A DNA stretch of 25,559 bases from IMG/VR virus record IMGVR_UViG_3300044701_000001, positions 1 to 25,559 of that record. One strand, given 5' to 3'. Below, one piece after another: positions 5,781-15,147 of this stretch. Position numbers and translations under genes: made by a program. The notes beneath the pieces were generated by a model, which had not been told where the DNA came from, searched no databases, and saw nothing but the letters and a program-made list of their open reading frames with translations. Numbering within the stretch: position 1 is the first letter of the stretch; every line of letters begins with the position of its first letter. The DNA is from a virus.

Positions 5781-6277
5781 GGTGCATCAGGCCAAGTAAT
5801 AGTCCAAGGAAAACCTGTCTGCGTAGTGACATCACGCAAGGCTTGACGATAGGTAGCCCATACTGCTTTGTCAACAGGAGCATCAGCTACTTGTGTCCAA
5901 TCACAGTCTTTTAGTTTCTCATCCCTTGAAGCACGAACACTCTTAGCCTGTTCAGCATCCTTAGTGGCTTTGTAAGCAGTCTCTTGTTCAAGGGCTGTTT
6001 TAGCAGGGGTTTCGTCTGTGGCGGCAATATCTGTGAAGACAGGGCCAAGGATATATTTGGTGTACCACTTACCATCTACTTGCTCAACACCAGAGGCTTG
6101 AGAGTATTGGTAAACAGTACCACCAGTAGCTTGTGCGCCTTCAAAGACTACATCAGCACCCAAAGCCTCTAAGACTTCAGTTGTTGTTATGTCCCATGAT
6201 GGGCCACCATTGGCTTTTGTGTATGCACGAAATTCTGCTTCGTACATGACTTGTCCTGATTGTGTTCTGATTTGCAT
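5777..6277 (-). CDS. tail fibre assembly chaperone-like protein (Phage_tail_APC type)
   Basis: The C-terminal third of this 166-aa protein (SVRASRDEKLKDCDWTQVAD, then APVDKAVWATYRQALRDV and GFPWTITWPDAP) is the recognisable signature of tail-fibre assembly / Phage_tail_APC proteins. The pattern is R-x-x-R-D-x-x-L…DWTQ…D…WxxYRQALRD…PW…WP. The N-terminal part is a small beta-rich domain. Such proteins help fold or trimerise tail fibres, matching the two large fibre genes upstream. A consensus AAGGAG lies before its ATG, inside the end of the GIY-YIG gene. Confidence 0.85.
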   Translation of the reverse strand: MQIRTQSGQVMYEAEFRAYTKANGGPSWDITTTEVLEALGADVVFEGAQATGGTVYQYSQASGVEQVDGKWYTKYILGPVFTDIAATDETPAKTALEQETAYKATKDAEQAKSVRASRDEKLKDCDWTQVADAPVDKAVWATYRQALRDVTTQTGFPWTITWPDAP

Positions 6278-6280
6278 GAA

Positions 6281-7033
6281 TTACTCCTTAATCCGTTTTC
6301 CAGATGCCCGTTTAGGTATATTAAGTGCGCCATTGATGGCTTCCCACTCAGGTTGAAACTTCTTTAAAGAACCCCAAGAACTACCAAATTTTGTAATGGC
6401 TTGGTCTCTTGTTGCTTTATTTTCAACAGCCCAATCCAAGGCTTTAAATAGATTTTGTTTAGCAAGTTCTATTTGCTTTTGTCTAGCTTCTTCCCAATTG
6501 GGGAAATGTCCATTAGCTGTTCTTGTTGCTAACGCTTTTGCCCTTACTTCGGGTTTGGCCGCCATAGCGCAACGCTTTGCTACAGTTTCTGGTTCTTGCA
6601 TATTTGCTATATGCGCCTCCCATGCCAAACTTGTCGCCCTTGTTTCTGCTTGACGTTGCTTTGCAATATCAGACATTGTTGTTCCACGTCTTGCATCAGC
6701 CCACTTACGTTTAGTTTCTTCAGAATGTTTCTGACCAAGAAACCCACCAACAGAGTTTTTATGTGCGTTGTATAAGCGACCCGTGTCAAAACATTCTTCA
6801 AGCACAAATGATTCAAGTTCTTCAAGTCGCTCAACAACTTCAGGCCAAACAAGTTTAAATTCAAAGTCTTGCTCAGTCCTTGATGACCATGAGTGCTGTA
6901 AACGGGGATTCATATGGCGACCAGCACGTAAGTCAGATAAGTGCCTACGCTTTCTAGCGGGCCAATCAATGGTACGCCCAATGTAGGACATACCAGTTGA
7001 AAGGTTTTTAATCTGATAGATTCCGATATTCAT
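6281..7033 (-). CDS. GIY-YIG homing endonuclease with NUMOD3-like motif
   Basis: The 250-aa product begins with a GIY-YIG nuclease domain: GIY at 4-6, SYIGRT with YIG at 17-19, basic KRRH at 28-31, and a Glu-rich helix (EELESFVLEECF, about 71-82) followed by YN at 88-89. These match the catalytic layout of the family. A NUMOD3-like DNA-binding motif follows (GFLGQKHSEETKRKWADARRG, about 97-117), then a long helical, Ala/Lys-rich DNA-binding region. It starts 2 nt after the fibre gene's stop and its last codons (AAG GAG TAA) form the RBS of the chaperone gene. It is probably a free-standing homing endonuclease inserted between two tail genes. Confidence 0.93.
   Translation of the reverse strand: MNIGIYQIKNLSTGMSYIGRTIDWPARKRRHLSDLRAGRHMNPRLQHSWSSRTEQDFEFKLVWPEVVERLEELESFVLEECFDTGRLYNAHKNSVGGFLGQKHSEETKRKWADARRGTTMSDIAKQRQAETRATSLAWEAHIANMQEPETVAKRCAMAAKPEVRAKALATRTANGHFPNWEEARQKQIELAKQNLFKALDWAVENKATRDQAITKFGSSWGSLKKFQPEWEAINGALNIPKRASGKRIKE
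6284..6289 (-). promoter_or_regulatory. Shine-Dalgarno of the tail chaperone gene inside the GIY-YIG 3' end
   Basis: AAGGAG on the - strand, six bases before the ATG at 6275-6277, is formed by the last two sense codons of the endonuclease. The downstream gene therefore keeps a consensus RBS although an endonuclease gene precedes it directly. Confidence 0.75.
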
Positions 7034-7035
7034 GT

Positions 7036-8991
7036 CTAAGCAATCGCAAGAAAAATGTAGGAAACACCATTGGTATTAGCCGCAATAGTTGCTGTTTCGT
7101 TTACAACAAAACCTGAATTATCTGCATCAATCCAATCTAATCCTGTCACTTCAGCCGCTGTGCTGTTTAAGTATAAAGCAGGGTCATTACCAGCCACAAT
7201 TCCTCGTGCGCTGTCTGCCACAATCCAATTTCCTGTGGTGCTTGTAGCCTTGACCAATACAAACCTTGCACCACCTGTAAAACCGCAGTTAATTGTTTGG
7301 CTAGAGCCGTTTCCTGTGTACGAGCCTACTTTGGAAACACCTGCACAAGTGGCAAATAGGTAAGTTACAAAAGTCCATCCCGACCCCGTATTACCCATGT
7401 ACATCACAGATGATGTGGGAGTAGTATTAGTCCAAGTATTTAAGTTTGTATCTTCAGCAGAAGTTGATTCAAGTTGCAATTTTTTAGATGCACCTAAAGG
7501 GGCGACATATACATCCCATTGACCGCCAGTAGAAGAATCCCTGCGTTTGCGAATCATCATTTCTGGGATTGCACCTAGGTTATGGCTAATCGTTTGAGGA
7601 GAGCCTGTTGCTGTCCAACAAACCATATCAAAGAAGCTAGGGGCACGTCTAAATGACCACCAAATATTGTTTTCACCAGAATATGTTTTAAAGCCTGTAT
7701 TCCAATATTCATACCCTGTTTGATTGCTACTTTCTGCCGCAGTTGAATCTGGGTAAAGCGTTACTGTTCCACTACCCGCTGTTGATGGCAAGCCACGCAA
7801 TCTGTCTTGAAATTGACCACTATAAGAACCACCACGGGCTTTCCACATACTTAAATCTGTTGGAAATCCTGTTGTAACTTGTGTGCCATCTGTTGGCGCA
7901 TTTAAAGCATTAGGACTAAACACACTAGTCCCACTTGTAGGCACTTTCATTGGGCCTCTACGAATGGCTATGTAGATGTATGTGTTTGGGCCAAGAGCCG
8001 TTACATTAAAACCTGTTGAATTTGGTCTTGCGCCACCAGAAGCAGTATTTTCTGCTTGCGATAAATTTGCAAACAGTCTTGCAACAGCTGTGTCAACAGG
8101 CATTCCTCTCATATTGTCATTCATAAACCATGAGCCAGTAATATTTGTCACCTTCATCATGACCCACTGAGGCTCATAACCAAGGTTTATGTTTGCGTTG
8201 CCGTCATCATCTGCCGTAAACGTCCCACACGAAATCACATTGTCTGTACCAGTTAGGCCAAAGCCTCCTGCGTCATGGGCGAATAGGTAGGCTACGTATG
8301 TTCCACCAGAGGCGTTAACAGTTGCATCAGTACCAAGACTAAAAACTGTGCTTGTTGGCGTTGTTGAATTCCATCTTGTTGCACCTGTTGCTACAGCGGC
8401 TGTTGTGTTTAGTACCAAGTATTGTGTATTTGCTAATGAACGATGGTAAACCTGCCATGCACCAGTTGTATCTGTGCGCTTCACCATAATACAAGCTGGC
8501 ACAGAGCCTAGTGAATGAGAAATAGTTGTGTTTGAACCTGTCCCTGTATACGTCACAACATCAAAGAACTTTGGTTGCTTGCGGAATGTCCATGAGACGT
8601 AGGTTGCACTTGAACTGTAGTTAGCGCAACCGCTAGATTGGTCGCCTCCAAGCGTAAAGCCATTTGAGTTAAATGATGAAATTGCCTGATTGGTTACAGT
8701 TGCACCAAGGTCAGCTTGAGCATTTGTTAAGTCAGAATAAAGCTGGAATCTATTTCCACGAACTGTATCAATCAAACTGTTATTTAGTGCAAATGGTTGC
8801 GTTCTTGCCTTAGTCCAAACAAGACCGCCTTTACCCGCCAAGTCAATCCCGTTTGTAATTGTTTGGCTTGATGGGCCGTTGCCTGTATAAAGATAAGTGC
8901 TAAACACATCTTCAATGTACTGAGGAACAGCAGGAACACCACCACCAAAGGCATCGTAACTAGCAGCACCAGAAGTTGCTTGTAATGGCAT
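7036..8991 (-). CDS. tail fibre / host-recognition protein with duplicated domain
   Basis: The 651-aa product is rich in Ser, Thr, Asn, Gly and aromatic residues, as in beta-structured phage fibres. It contains two related blocks of about 115 residues (131-245 and 443-555). Each starts with a W-S/T-F-R-x-x-P-x-F-F-D motif, continues with SxxTISHxLGxxP and M-I-x-K-R, and ends with YLFA. Shorter echoes (GNGxSSQTI) occur near 38 and 560. This layout is familiar from phage structural proteins with DUF7483-like modules, but I cannot confirm the family. It lies between another fibre gene and the fibre-assembly chaperone, so a role in the adsorption apparatus is likely. Confidence 0.75.
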   Translation of the reverse strand: MPLQATSGAASYDAFGGGVPAVPQYIEDVFSTYLYTGNGPSSQTITNGIDLAGKGGLVWTKARTQPFALNNSLIDTVRGNRFQLYSDLTNAQADLGATVTNQAISSFNSNGFTLGGDQSSGCANYSSSATYVSWTFRKQPKFFDVVTYTGTGSNTTISHSLGSVPACIMVKRTDTTGAWQVYHRSLANTQYLVLNTTAAVATGATRWNSTTPTSTVFSLGTDATVNASGGTYVAYLFAHDAGGFGLTGTDNVISCGTFTADDDGNANINLGYEPQWVMMKVTNITGSWFMNDNMRGMPVDTAVARLFANLSQAENTASGGARPNSTGFNVTALGPNTYIYIAIRRGPMKVPTSGTSVFSPNALNAPTDGTQVTTGFPTDLSMWKARGGSYSGQFQDRLRGLPSTAGSGTVTLYPDSTAAESSNQTGYEYWNTGFKTYSGENNIWWSFRRAPSFFDMVCWTATGSPQTISHNLGAIPEMMIRKRRDSSTGGQWDVYVAPLGASKKLQLESTSAEDTNLNTWTNTTPTSSVMYMGNTGSGWTFVTYLFATCAGVSKVGSYTGNGSSQTINCGFTGGARFVLVKATSTTGNWIVADSARGIVAGNDPALYLNSTAAEVTGLDWIDADNSGFVVNETATIAANTNGVSYIFLAIA

Positions 8992-8994
8992 GGT

Positions 8995-11322
8995 TTAAGC
9001 CTTAAATTGTGTGTTGCTTGCCAAGACTGTGAAAGTCGCACTACCTGTTTTGATGATGAGGTAACGATAACTATCAATGCCACTTGCATTTCCAGCAGTA
9101 GGCGCACCACCTAACCACCTAGTCGTAACACCTGATGTAGTGCCATCAACTTGCACAGCAGAGTTGTAGTAAGCAGTAGCACCTTGAGTGACCAAGAAAG
9201 CCACAGTCATTGATTGACCTGTACTCATCAAAGTATCTAATGAAGTACCGCTAGAGCCTCTGAAGTTAACTGTCCAGTTAGCACTTGCATTGCTTGTGTA
9301 ATACAAAACAGACTGAGTGGTAATGTCGTAAGCAATCGTGCCTGTAGCCGCAGTTGCTGATACTGTTGCCACCTCTGCCGCATCGTTTAAAACAATGGCA
9401 GTAGCTGATGATGAACCTGAGAAAGTCTTAGTAGCCGTGAATGTCTGTGCTGTGTTAAGACTTGCAACATTGGTTAGCGTATTGTCAGCAAAGGTGATAG
9501 TCTTGTTTGTCAGGGTTTCTGTGCCTGTCAAAGTAGCAAAGCCACCTGCCGTGAAAGCAGCGTTAGTCCATGTTGAACCTGTCCACACGAATAAGTTATT
9601 AGTGGATGTATTCCAGTACAAAGCACCTGTGAGCAAAGCGTTACCATCATTGTCTACAGATGGTGCAGAACTCTTAGAACCTAAATATCTGTCATCAAAC
9701 TCATCATAAGTGTTAGAAGCACTGGTAGCACTAGCAGCAGCATTTGTTGCGCTTGTAGATGCGTTTCCTGCGCTTGTAGAGGCATTGGATGCACTCGTTG
9801 AAGCGTTAGAGGCAGAAGTCGCAGCAGCAGCAGCACTTGTTGCAGCAGAAGTTGCACTACCTAAGATGCCATCAACATAAGTCTTAGTGGCAGCGTCTTG
9901 GTTATTGGTAGGGTCACCCAAACCAGTAATCTTAGACGTACCCATCGCAATAGCACCCGACATCGTGCCACCAGTAGTCGATAACTTACCACTCAGAGAA
10001 GTATCAACTTCAGTCTTTGTGTAAGCGTCTGTAATACCATAACCAGAGATAGTCGTAGGATTCGTACCAGAAGTGATACGTCCATAAGCATCAGCCGTAA
10101 CGGACTTGTATGTGCCAGCAGTAACAGCAGTTGTAGCCAAATCAATGTTGTCCGAATTGACAACAATACGGCTAGAAGACGCTGTTCCTACGTCTAGTGT
10201 GTTACCTGTCTTTGTAAGACCTGCGCCAGCGATAACCTGACCTGCACCAGAGAATTGAGCAAAGGTAATTGATGTGCTACCTAAAGTACCGCTTGTTGGA
10301 ATAGTACAGATAAAGCCGTTATTAGCGTTTACTGTACCGCCTTCAACAAAGGTGTAAGCAGCTACCAATTCAGCATAGGTGTCAGCGTCTGTTGTTCTAG
10401 TCCATGAACCAGATGCACATAAGTAGATACCATTATTAGAAGCAGTAGATTGGTCTTTAACCAATACTCGGTCACCTGCAATAACAGAAACTCCGTCTAT
10501 GGTCTGTGCGCCTGATAACGTAAGGTTTGCAGTAGAAGCAGCAACCACAGAGGCTTTGGCATCGATACCTTGGGCAATAGCATCTACATAAGACTTGGTT
10601 ACTGCATCAGCATCAGCCGTTGGTGTACCAAGACCTGTAATCTTGTTTGTACCCATAGCGATAGCACCAGACATAGTGCCACCAGCAAGATTCAACTTTA
10701 AGTTGTCAGCAGTATCTACATAGCCTTTGGTAGCTGCATCAGATGCGTTAACAGGTGTAGCCAATCCTGTGATTGTTCCTACTGTCCCAGAGGACATATC
10801 CAATGTGCCATCAATCGTGACGTTATTGAATGTAGAAGTTCCTGTAGCCGTTGTGACGTTACCAGAGACATTGCCTGTCAGGTTACCAGTGACATTACCT
10901 GTTACAGCACCTGTGTGTGTTCCTGTGGTGTTACCAGTTACGTTACCTGTCAAACCACCAACAAAGCCTGTTGAGGCTGTTACTGTCGTTCCTGTGATAG
11001 CTTGGGCAGATGAGCCACCAATCACCGCACCATTGATAGTTCCACCAGTAATAGTGGCAGACGATGATGTGAGTGGGCCTGACAGACCAGCAGTAGCTGT
11101 TAAAGTGCCTGTCAGAGTGGATGTGCCAGTAACAGATAAGTTACCACCTACAGTTACATTGTCACCAGCAGAACCATCTTGAAAGTTCTTTAACTGAGCC
11201 ATCAATGTACGAATAGCATTGTTGACCAAAGATGGGGCCATACCCTCCGCTAAGTTAATACTGTTAATGTCAGTATTGTTATTAGCGGTACTGCTGTATT
11301 CTGAAATCTTGGTCTTTGCCAT
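8995..11322 (-). CDS. long tail fibre protein with GNVTGN and Ala/Ser repeats
   Basis: This 775-aa fibre begins with a short conserved attachment-like segment (MAKTKISEYSSTANNNTDIN…SLVNNAIRTLMAQL, residues 1-43). Then come beta-repeat sequence, a run of GNVTGN/GNLTGN units (about 126-156), and two copies of a GGTMSGAIAMGTxKITGLG…DAxTKxYVD unit (about 214-247 and 451-484) with a partial third at about 183-203. An Ala/Ser/Thr/Asn coiled-coil-like stretch follows (about 489-537, repeats of SASNAST), and a beta-rich tip closes the protein. These features match trimeric phage tail fibres such as lambda Stf-like proteins. AAGGA precedes the ATG. It is probably the fibre that carries or anchors the 651-aa protein. 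Confidence 0.85.
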   Translation of the reverse strand: MAKTKISEYSSTANNNTDINSINLAEGMAPSLVNNAIRTLMAQLKNFQDGSAGDNVTVGGNLSVTGTSTLTGTLTATAGLSGPLTSSSATITGGTINGAVIGGSSAQAITGTTVTASTGFVGGLTGNVTGNTTGTHTGAVTGNVTGNLTGNVSGNVTTATGTSTFNNVTIDGTLDMSSGTVGTITGLATPVNASDAATKGYVDTADNLKLNLAGGTMSGAIAMGTNKITGLGTPTADADAVTKSYVDAIAQGIDAKASVVAASTANLTLSGAQTIDGVSVIAGDRVLVKDQSTASNNGIYLCASGSWTRTTDADTYAELVAAYTFVEGGTVNANNGFICTIPTSGTLGSTSITFAQFSGAGQVIAGAGLTKTGNTLDVGTASSSRIVVNSDNIDLATTAVTAGTYKSVTADAYGRITSGTNPTTISGYGITDAYTKTEVDTSLSGKLSTTGGTMSGAIAMGTSKITGLGDPTNNQDAATKTYVDGILGSATSAATSAAAAATSASNASTSASNASTSAGNASTSATNAAASATSASNTYDEFDDRYLGSKSSAPSVDNDGNALLTGALYWNTSTNNLFVWTGSTWTNAAFTAGGFATLTGTETLTNKTITFADNTLTNVASLNTAQTFTATKTFSGSSSATAIVLNDAAEVATVSATAATGTIAYDITTQSVLYYTSNASANWTVNFRGSSGTSLDTLMSTGQSMTVAFLVTQGATAYYNSAVQVDGTTSGVTTRWLGGAPTAGNASGIDSYRYLIIKTGSATFTVLASNTQFKA

Positions 11323-11330
11323 GTTAGTCC

Positions 11331-12959
11331 TTAGTCGGGGTTAGCCATACCAGTTAAATCAATTTTTCTTGGTTGTTGTGCTTGGTACAACAAATTGAAC
11401 ATTGTTGGATAGTCTATATCTGGCATCCTGTTCTGTACGTCAAGCAAACCTTTAGCTACACGACCTGCACCATAAGCAGCTTCTCCCATCAAACGAGGAG
11501 ATGATGTGGCTAATGATGCAGCAGCAAGTGGAGTTCCAAATAAACTACCAGCCAATAATGCTGTAGGAACAGATGAAGCACCTTGCAAACCACGAGGCGC
11601 ATAGTTGCTTAATGCTTGACCTGCTAATGCTGGCATCATCTCTCGACCACCAGCTTCTTCAAGTTGCTTAACCAAACTCATGCGCTGACCATAATTTGTA
11701 TTTACATTATTTCGCATGACTGACTGCAATTTACGCATTTGCGTATCTACAGAGGCATTTTTTCCTTGAGATAAAGTTTTTTCAATCTCACGAATAAGGT
11801 CAGTAGCTTCTGAATACGCTTGCATTGTCTTAGCGTATGTAGGTGCTTGTTTCTTAATTTCGTTTTTGATTCCATTGTAAACTTCATTAACAGCAGTTAA
11901 AGCAGTCTTTTGCTCAAAAGGAATGTCCTCAAGAATTGCACCAACTTTTTGCTTTAGCTTATCAAGACCTTCTGGTGTATGAAACTCAGCAGGGTCTAAT
12001 TGCTTCCAAGCATCAATTTCAGCCCTTGCAGAAGCTAACCTATCAAACGCTTTTTCATTAACTATCTTACCTTTGTAAGTAGTTTTGTTCATAGCGTTAT
12101 CAATGGCTTTATCAATTCCATCAAAAGATAAAACTGTCTTGTCTTTGCTTATGCTTGCCATCTCTGTGCGATAAGCATTTTGACGCTGAATAGCCATCTC
12201 AGCTAGGTTTTGTTTGGCAGCATCTAAAACTTCAGTTTGTGGAACTTCGCCACGCAAATTAGCTTTAAAAACATCTGCTGTTTCACCACCAGTACGACCT
12301 GCTTGATATGCTTGACCAATAGCATCAGAACCTGCGCCTGTTTGCATACCGAGTAAAGGCTTTAAAGCCTTACCAGTAACATCGGCAGTTTTACCAACAG
12401 CACGAGCAGAAAGCATCAATGGGTCAACAGCACGAGCAGCAGTAGCTAACGCAGGTGCTGCCCTTGTAGGCAACATAGCACCACCAGTAAGCACAGTAGA
12501 TAGGTCTGCCATAACTCCAGCAGGGTCTGTAGCCAATGCTCGTTTAGCACCTTCTACGCTACCATAACGCTCTACATAATGCTGACCAACTTTAGACGCT
12601 AAGTCACGACTTGCTTTGTCTTCGCCTACAGCTTGGACAAGTCTCTCTGGTAATGCGTTTTGCAATATGCCAGCACCAAGGTCTAAAACTGCTTTGGTTG
12701 TTTGAATAGGGCTTGTAACGGCTTGATATATGTCGCCAAGCATTGAGCCAACAGAACTAGGAAAGTTTGTTACAGCACCTGTTAAAACTTGCTCAGTAGA
12801 TAACTTCTGTCCACCAGCAACTCTATCAAGACCAGTAATTTGTTTTCCAGAAAAGTCTTTTGAAGCACGAGCAATCACATCGTCTTTAGTAAGACTTTCT
12901 GGTGCATTTCGATAAACATGAGAAGTGCCATCATCAAAGGTTACTGTAATGTCAGCCAT
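11331..12959 (-). CDS. internal virion / DNA-ejection-like protein (542 aa)
   Basis: The product starts MADITVTFDDGTSHVYRNAP, continues through Ala-rich and hydrophobic stretches (TVLTGGAMLPTRAAPALATAARAV; about 490-510 ALLAGSLFGTPLAAASLATS), and has long charged helices in the middle (about 255-440). Large helical, Ala-rich proteins with short hydrophobic segments, placed after the gp10-like gene in podoviruses, are usually ejected internal proteins that help DNA cross the envelope. That role is inferred from composition and place. I chose ATG 12959 over an in-frame GTG nine bases earlier because that GTG falls inside the upstream gene's last codons and GGGTGG then serves as RBS. No enzymatic motif such as transglycosylase was seen. 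Confidence 0.65.
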   Translation of the reverse strand: MADITVTFDDGTSHVYRNAPESLTKDDVIARASKDFSGKQITGLDRVAGGQKLSTEQVLTGAVTNFPSSVGSMLGDIYQAVTSPIQTTKAVLDLGAGILQNALPERLVQAVGEDKASRDLASKVGQHYVERYGSVEGAKRALATDPAGVMADLSTVLTGGAMLPTRAAPALATAARAVDPLMLSARAVGKTADVTGKALKPLLGMQTGAGSDAIGQAYQAGRTGGETADVFKANLRGEVPQTEVLDAAKQNLAEMAIQRQNAYRTEMASISKDKTVLSFDGIDKAIDNAMNKTTYKGKIVNEKAFDRLASARAEIDAWKQLDPAEFHTPEGLDKLKQKVGAILEDIPFEQKTALTAVNEVYNGIKNEIKKQAPTYAKTMQAYSEATDLIREIEKTLSQGKNASVDTQMRKLQSVMRNNVNTNYGQRMSLVKQLEEAGGREMMPALAGQALSNYAPRGLQGASSVPTALLAGSLFGTPLAAASLATSSPRLMGEAAYGAGRVAKGLLDVQNRMPDIDYPTMFNLLYQAQQPRKIDLTGMANPD

Positions 12960-12961
12960 GT

Positions 12962-14284
12962 TTACCACCCACTAGATGTTGCTTGTTGTTTCTTTTTAGG
13001 AGGAGTAGTCTCCTTCAAAAGACCAAGACCGAATGTTTTATCTAAGTTTTGCAAAGCCGTTATGTTAGCCTCGTAGCTAAGTTTAGGGTCTGTGGCAGCC
13101 TTTAAATACATCTGCATTTCAGCATTTGAGTTCATTTGTGACGCAGACATTCCTGTTGCTTCTTTAATCAAGTTCAACAACAAGGGACGAGTCTGTTCAA
13201 TTACTTGACGTTGTTCTTGGTTTTTAGTTCCAAGCGCACTACCCATAAATTGACCAACTGCCGATGTTCCCATCTTTGCACCAATGTTTTCACGACCACC
13301 AGAAGTTGTGCTAGTAATACCACCACCTTCAAGAAGCGTGTCATAACTTGTTTTTAGTTGACCAACAACATCTGACAATTGTTGTTTGGCTTGCTTTTTA
13401 ATATCAGCTTTTTCTTGCGCTTTTTCTTCTTTTTGACCAATGTTAAATTCAGCCAACATTCTAGCTGTCGCTTGAGAACCTTGAGACAATGCAGCAGTTT
13501 GGGCTTGTGCAAGTTTAAATTGTTCAGATGATTGAATCCTATTAGACAATTCTGCAAAACGCTTGTCAGCAGTTTCATCATCAATAGCACCACTTGCATA
13601 ACTTTTGCTATACCTCTGTGCAGTTGCCCTTAAAGCAGCAGGAACATTCTGGTCATTAGCAAAAATATCAAATGGGTTATCTGCAATTTGTGCAGGTTTT
13701 TGCCCACCAGCAATAACTTCGGGCTTTTGCGTTATTGGGTTTATCCTGATAAGTTGCTCATTTTTTCCAAGTTTTGTAGTTTCACCTGTCATTGCCTTTT
13801 GAGCAGCAACCAACTCAGCCAAAGTCTTGCGTCCTTCAGCAGAACCCATCAATTGAGGAACTACTCTTTGCAAATCAAAGCCACCAGCAGTCATGCCTTC
13901 GCCTACTCGCTGACCCATTATGTCTTCGCCATAAATTTCTTGAGGCTTGGTTACAGCACCTTGGAGAACACCTTGAATTCGTTGTTGTTCAGCTAATTGT
14001 TGTTGCTCTAACTTACGCTTACGAATCATGTCTTGCAACTGAGCATTTTGTAATTGCTCTTGCAAAGCACCTTGCATACCACCACGATAGGCTTTCTGCC
14101 CTTGTTGCAATCCCTCAACAATAGACTGTCCTGTGTTACCACCTTGAAATAGTCTGCCAGCTAATGCGTAGAGGGCTTGTGCTTGTGCATCGTCACGATT
14201 ACGAGCAATGTCAGCTTGTGACATACCAAGCAGACCCATTGTGTCTGCACCGCCTGTACCGAAAATGTCTAATAGTCCAGCCAT
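12962..14284 (-). CDS. internal virion / DNA-transfer-like protein (440 aa)
   Basis: The protein is Gln/Ala-rich and helical: MAGLLDIFGTGG, an ALYALAGRLFQGGNTGQSIVEGLQQGQKAYRGG region, a Gln-rich coiled coil (about 75-110), a middle domain, and a conserved-looking C-terminal part (about 375-425, ATGMSASQMNSNAEMQMYLKAA and NITALQNLDKTFG). The N-terminal plan and Lys/Thr-rich end resemble DNA-injection proteins of short-tailed phages. A full GGAGGT RBS lies six bases before the ATG, formed by the last codons of the 280-aa gene. Function is inferred. Confidence 0.65.
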   Translation of the reverse strand: MAGLLDIFGTGGADTMGLLGMSQADIARNRDDAQAQALYALAGRLFQGGNTGQSIVEGLQQGQKAYRGGMQGALQEQLQNAQLQDMIRKRKLEQQQLAEQQRIQGVLQGAVTKPQEIYGEDIMGQRVGEGMTAGGFDLQRVVPQLMGSAEGRKTLAELVAAQKAMTGETTKLGKNEQLIRINPITQKPEVIAGGQKPAQIADNPFDIFANDQNVPAALRATAQRYSKSYASGAIDDETADKRFAELSNRIQSSEQFKLAQAQTAALSQGSQATARMLAEFNIGQKEEKAQEKADIKKQAKQQLSDVVGQLKTSYDTLLEGGGITSTTSGGRENIGAKMGTSAVGQFMGSALGTKNQEQRQVIEQTRPLLLNLIKEATGMSASQMNSNAEMQMYLKAATDPKLSYEANITALQNLDKTFGLGLLKETTPPKKKQQATSSGW

Positions 14285-14286
14285 GA

Positions 14287-15129
14287 TTAACCTCCACCAC
14301 TTAGCCAGTTAGATGCGCTGTCCCACAAGTTTCCAATGCCTTCAGAGCCACCTAGATTCTTATACAAACCACCACCAACAGCAGCCAATCCTAACAAGTT
14401 TTGCAGATTAGAAGTGTCTTGTGTACCACTAGCAGTAGACTGCCCAACTCGTCCTAATGGATTACCATAGACAAGTGATAGATAGTTCTGTAAGTTTTGT
14501 TGTGGTTGGTTTTGCAAGAAGTTAAATCGAGCCATGTCAGACTGTAATTGCTGACCTTGATAGCCTTCACGCAATTGCCCTGCTTGCAACATCTGCTGAA
14601 TGTCTTGATAGTCAGCACCAGCCATTGCAGGGGCAGCCATCGTAGCAGCTTGCTGTCTTGCTCTCTCATCAGCGTAGTTCTGATAAGCCAACTGTCCAGC
14701 AGTATTAGTTAATTGTTGACCAAATACACCTGCTGCCCTGTCTTGCAATGAACCCATAGCACCAGAGCCATAACGCCCTGCTAGGCTTGCTTTAGAGCCA
14801 ATGTCGCCTAGTGTTTGTTGAAACTGAGTCTGCGCTGCTTGTGCAGCAGGTTGAAACGCACCTTGAAAGAAAGGGTTTCCACCTAGAAAACCACCAGAAA
14901 CTGTGTTCTGTAGCTGATTCTGTGCAGATTGAAGTAAGGGATTACCCAAAGAAGCACGAGCCTCTAAAGCCTGTAGACCAGTTTGAGTGGTAGTGCTAGG
15001 GCTTACATAAGTCTGACCACCATAATATTGAGGCCCACCGCCCTGATAGGCTTGCTGTGCTTGCTGTAAGCCATACGAAAGGTAGGGCTGAATTGTTGGG
15101 TCAATTGACGATGTGGTAGTAGTAGCCAT
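14287..15129 (-). CDS. Gln/Ala/Gly-rich virion protein, ejection candidate (280 aa)
   Basis: From the ATG at 15129 the product is 280 aa: MATTTTSSIDPTIQPYLSYG, then a Gln/Gly/Tyr-rich segment (QQAQQAYQGGGPQYYGGQTY), Ala/Gln helices with Arg/Gly-rich turns (GRYGSGAMGSLQDRAAGVFG), and a Gly-rich end with a hydrophobic stretch (LLGLAAVGGGLYKNLGG). This matches small internal proteins often found next to larger ejection proteins. TAGGAG five bases before ATG 15129 strongly favours this start over TTG 15156, which lies inside a hairpin. It opens a gene trio (280-440-542 aa) that likely acts together. Confidence 0.65.
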   Translation of the reverse strand: MATTTTSSIDPTIQPYLSYGLQQAQQAYQGGGPQYYGGQTYVSPSTTTQTGLQALEARASLGNPLLQSAQNQLQNTVSGGFLGGNPFFQGAFQPAAQAAQTQFQQTLGDIGSKASLAGRYGSGAMGSLQDRAAGVFGQQLTNTAGQLAYQNYADERARQQAATMAAPAMAGADYQDIQQMLQAGQLREGYQGQQLQSDMARFNFLQNQPQQNLQNYLSLVYGNPLGRVGQSTASGTQDTSNLQNLLGLAAVGGGLYKNLGGSEGIGNLWDSASNWLSGGG

Positions 15130-15147
15130 CTTTACTCCTAGAGTTTC

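Noticed and set aside
9338-9709. Another long + strand frame (123 codons) opposite the tail fibre gene
   Set aside because: Shadow of Thr/Ala-rich codons in the fibre; the composition is not protein-like beyond that bias.
10727-11182. Long open frame on the + strand (151 codons), opposite the tail fibre gene
   Set aside because: Its Val/Pro-rich product is the antisense shadow of the GNVTGN/Thr-rich repeats of the 775-aa fibre; no RBS or family was seen.
8995-11322. Diversity-generating retroelement or phase-variable repeat in the fibre
   Set aside because: No reverse transcriptase or template repeat is in the window, and the repeats are protein-level, diverged units rather than exact short tandem repeats.
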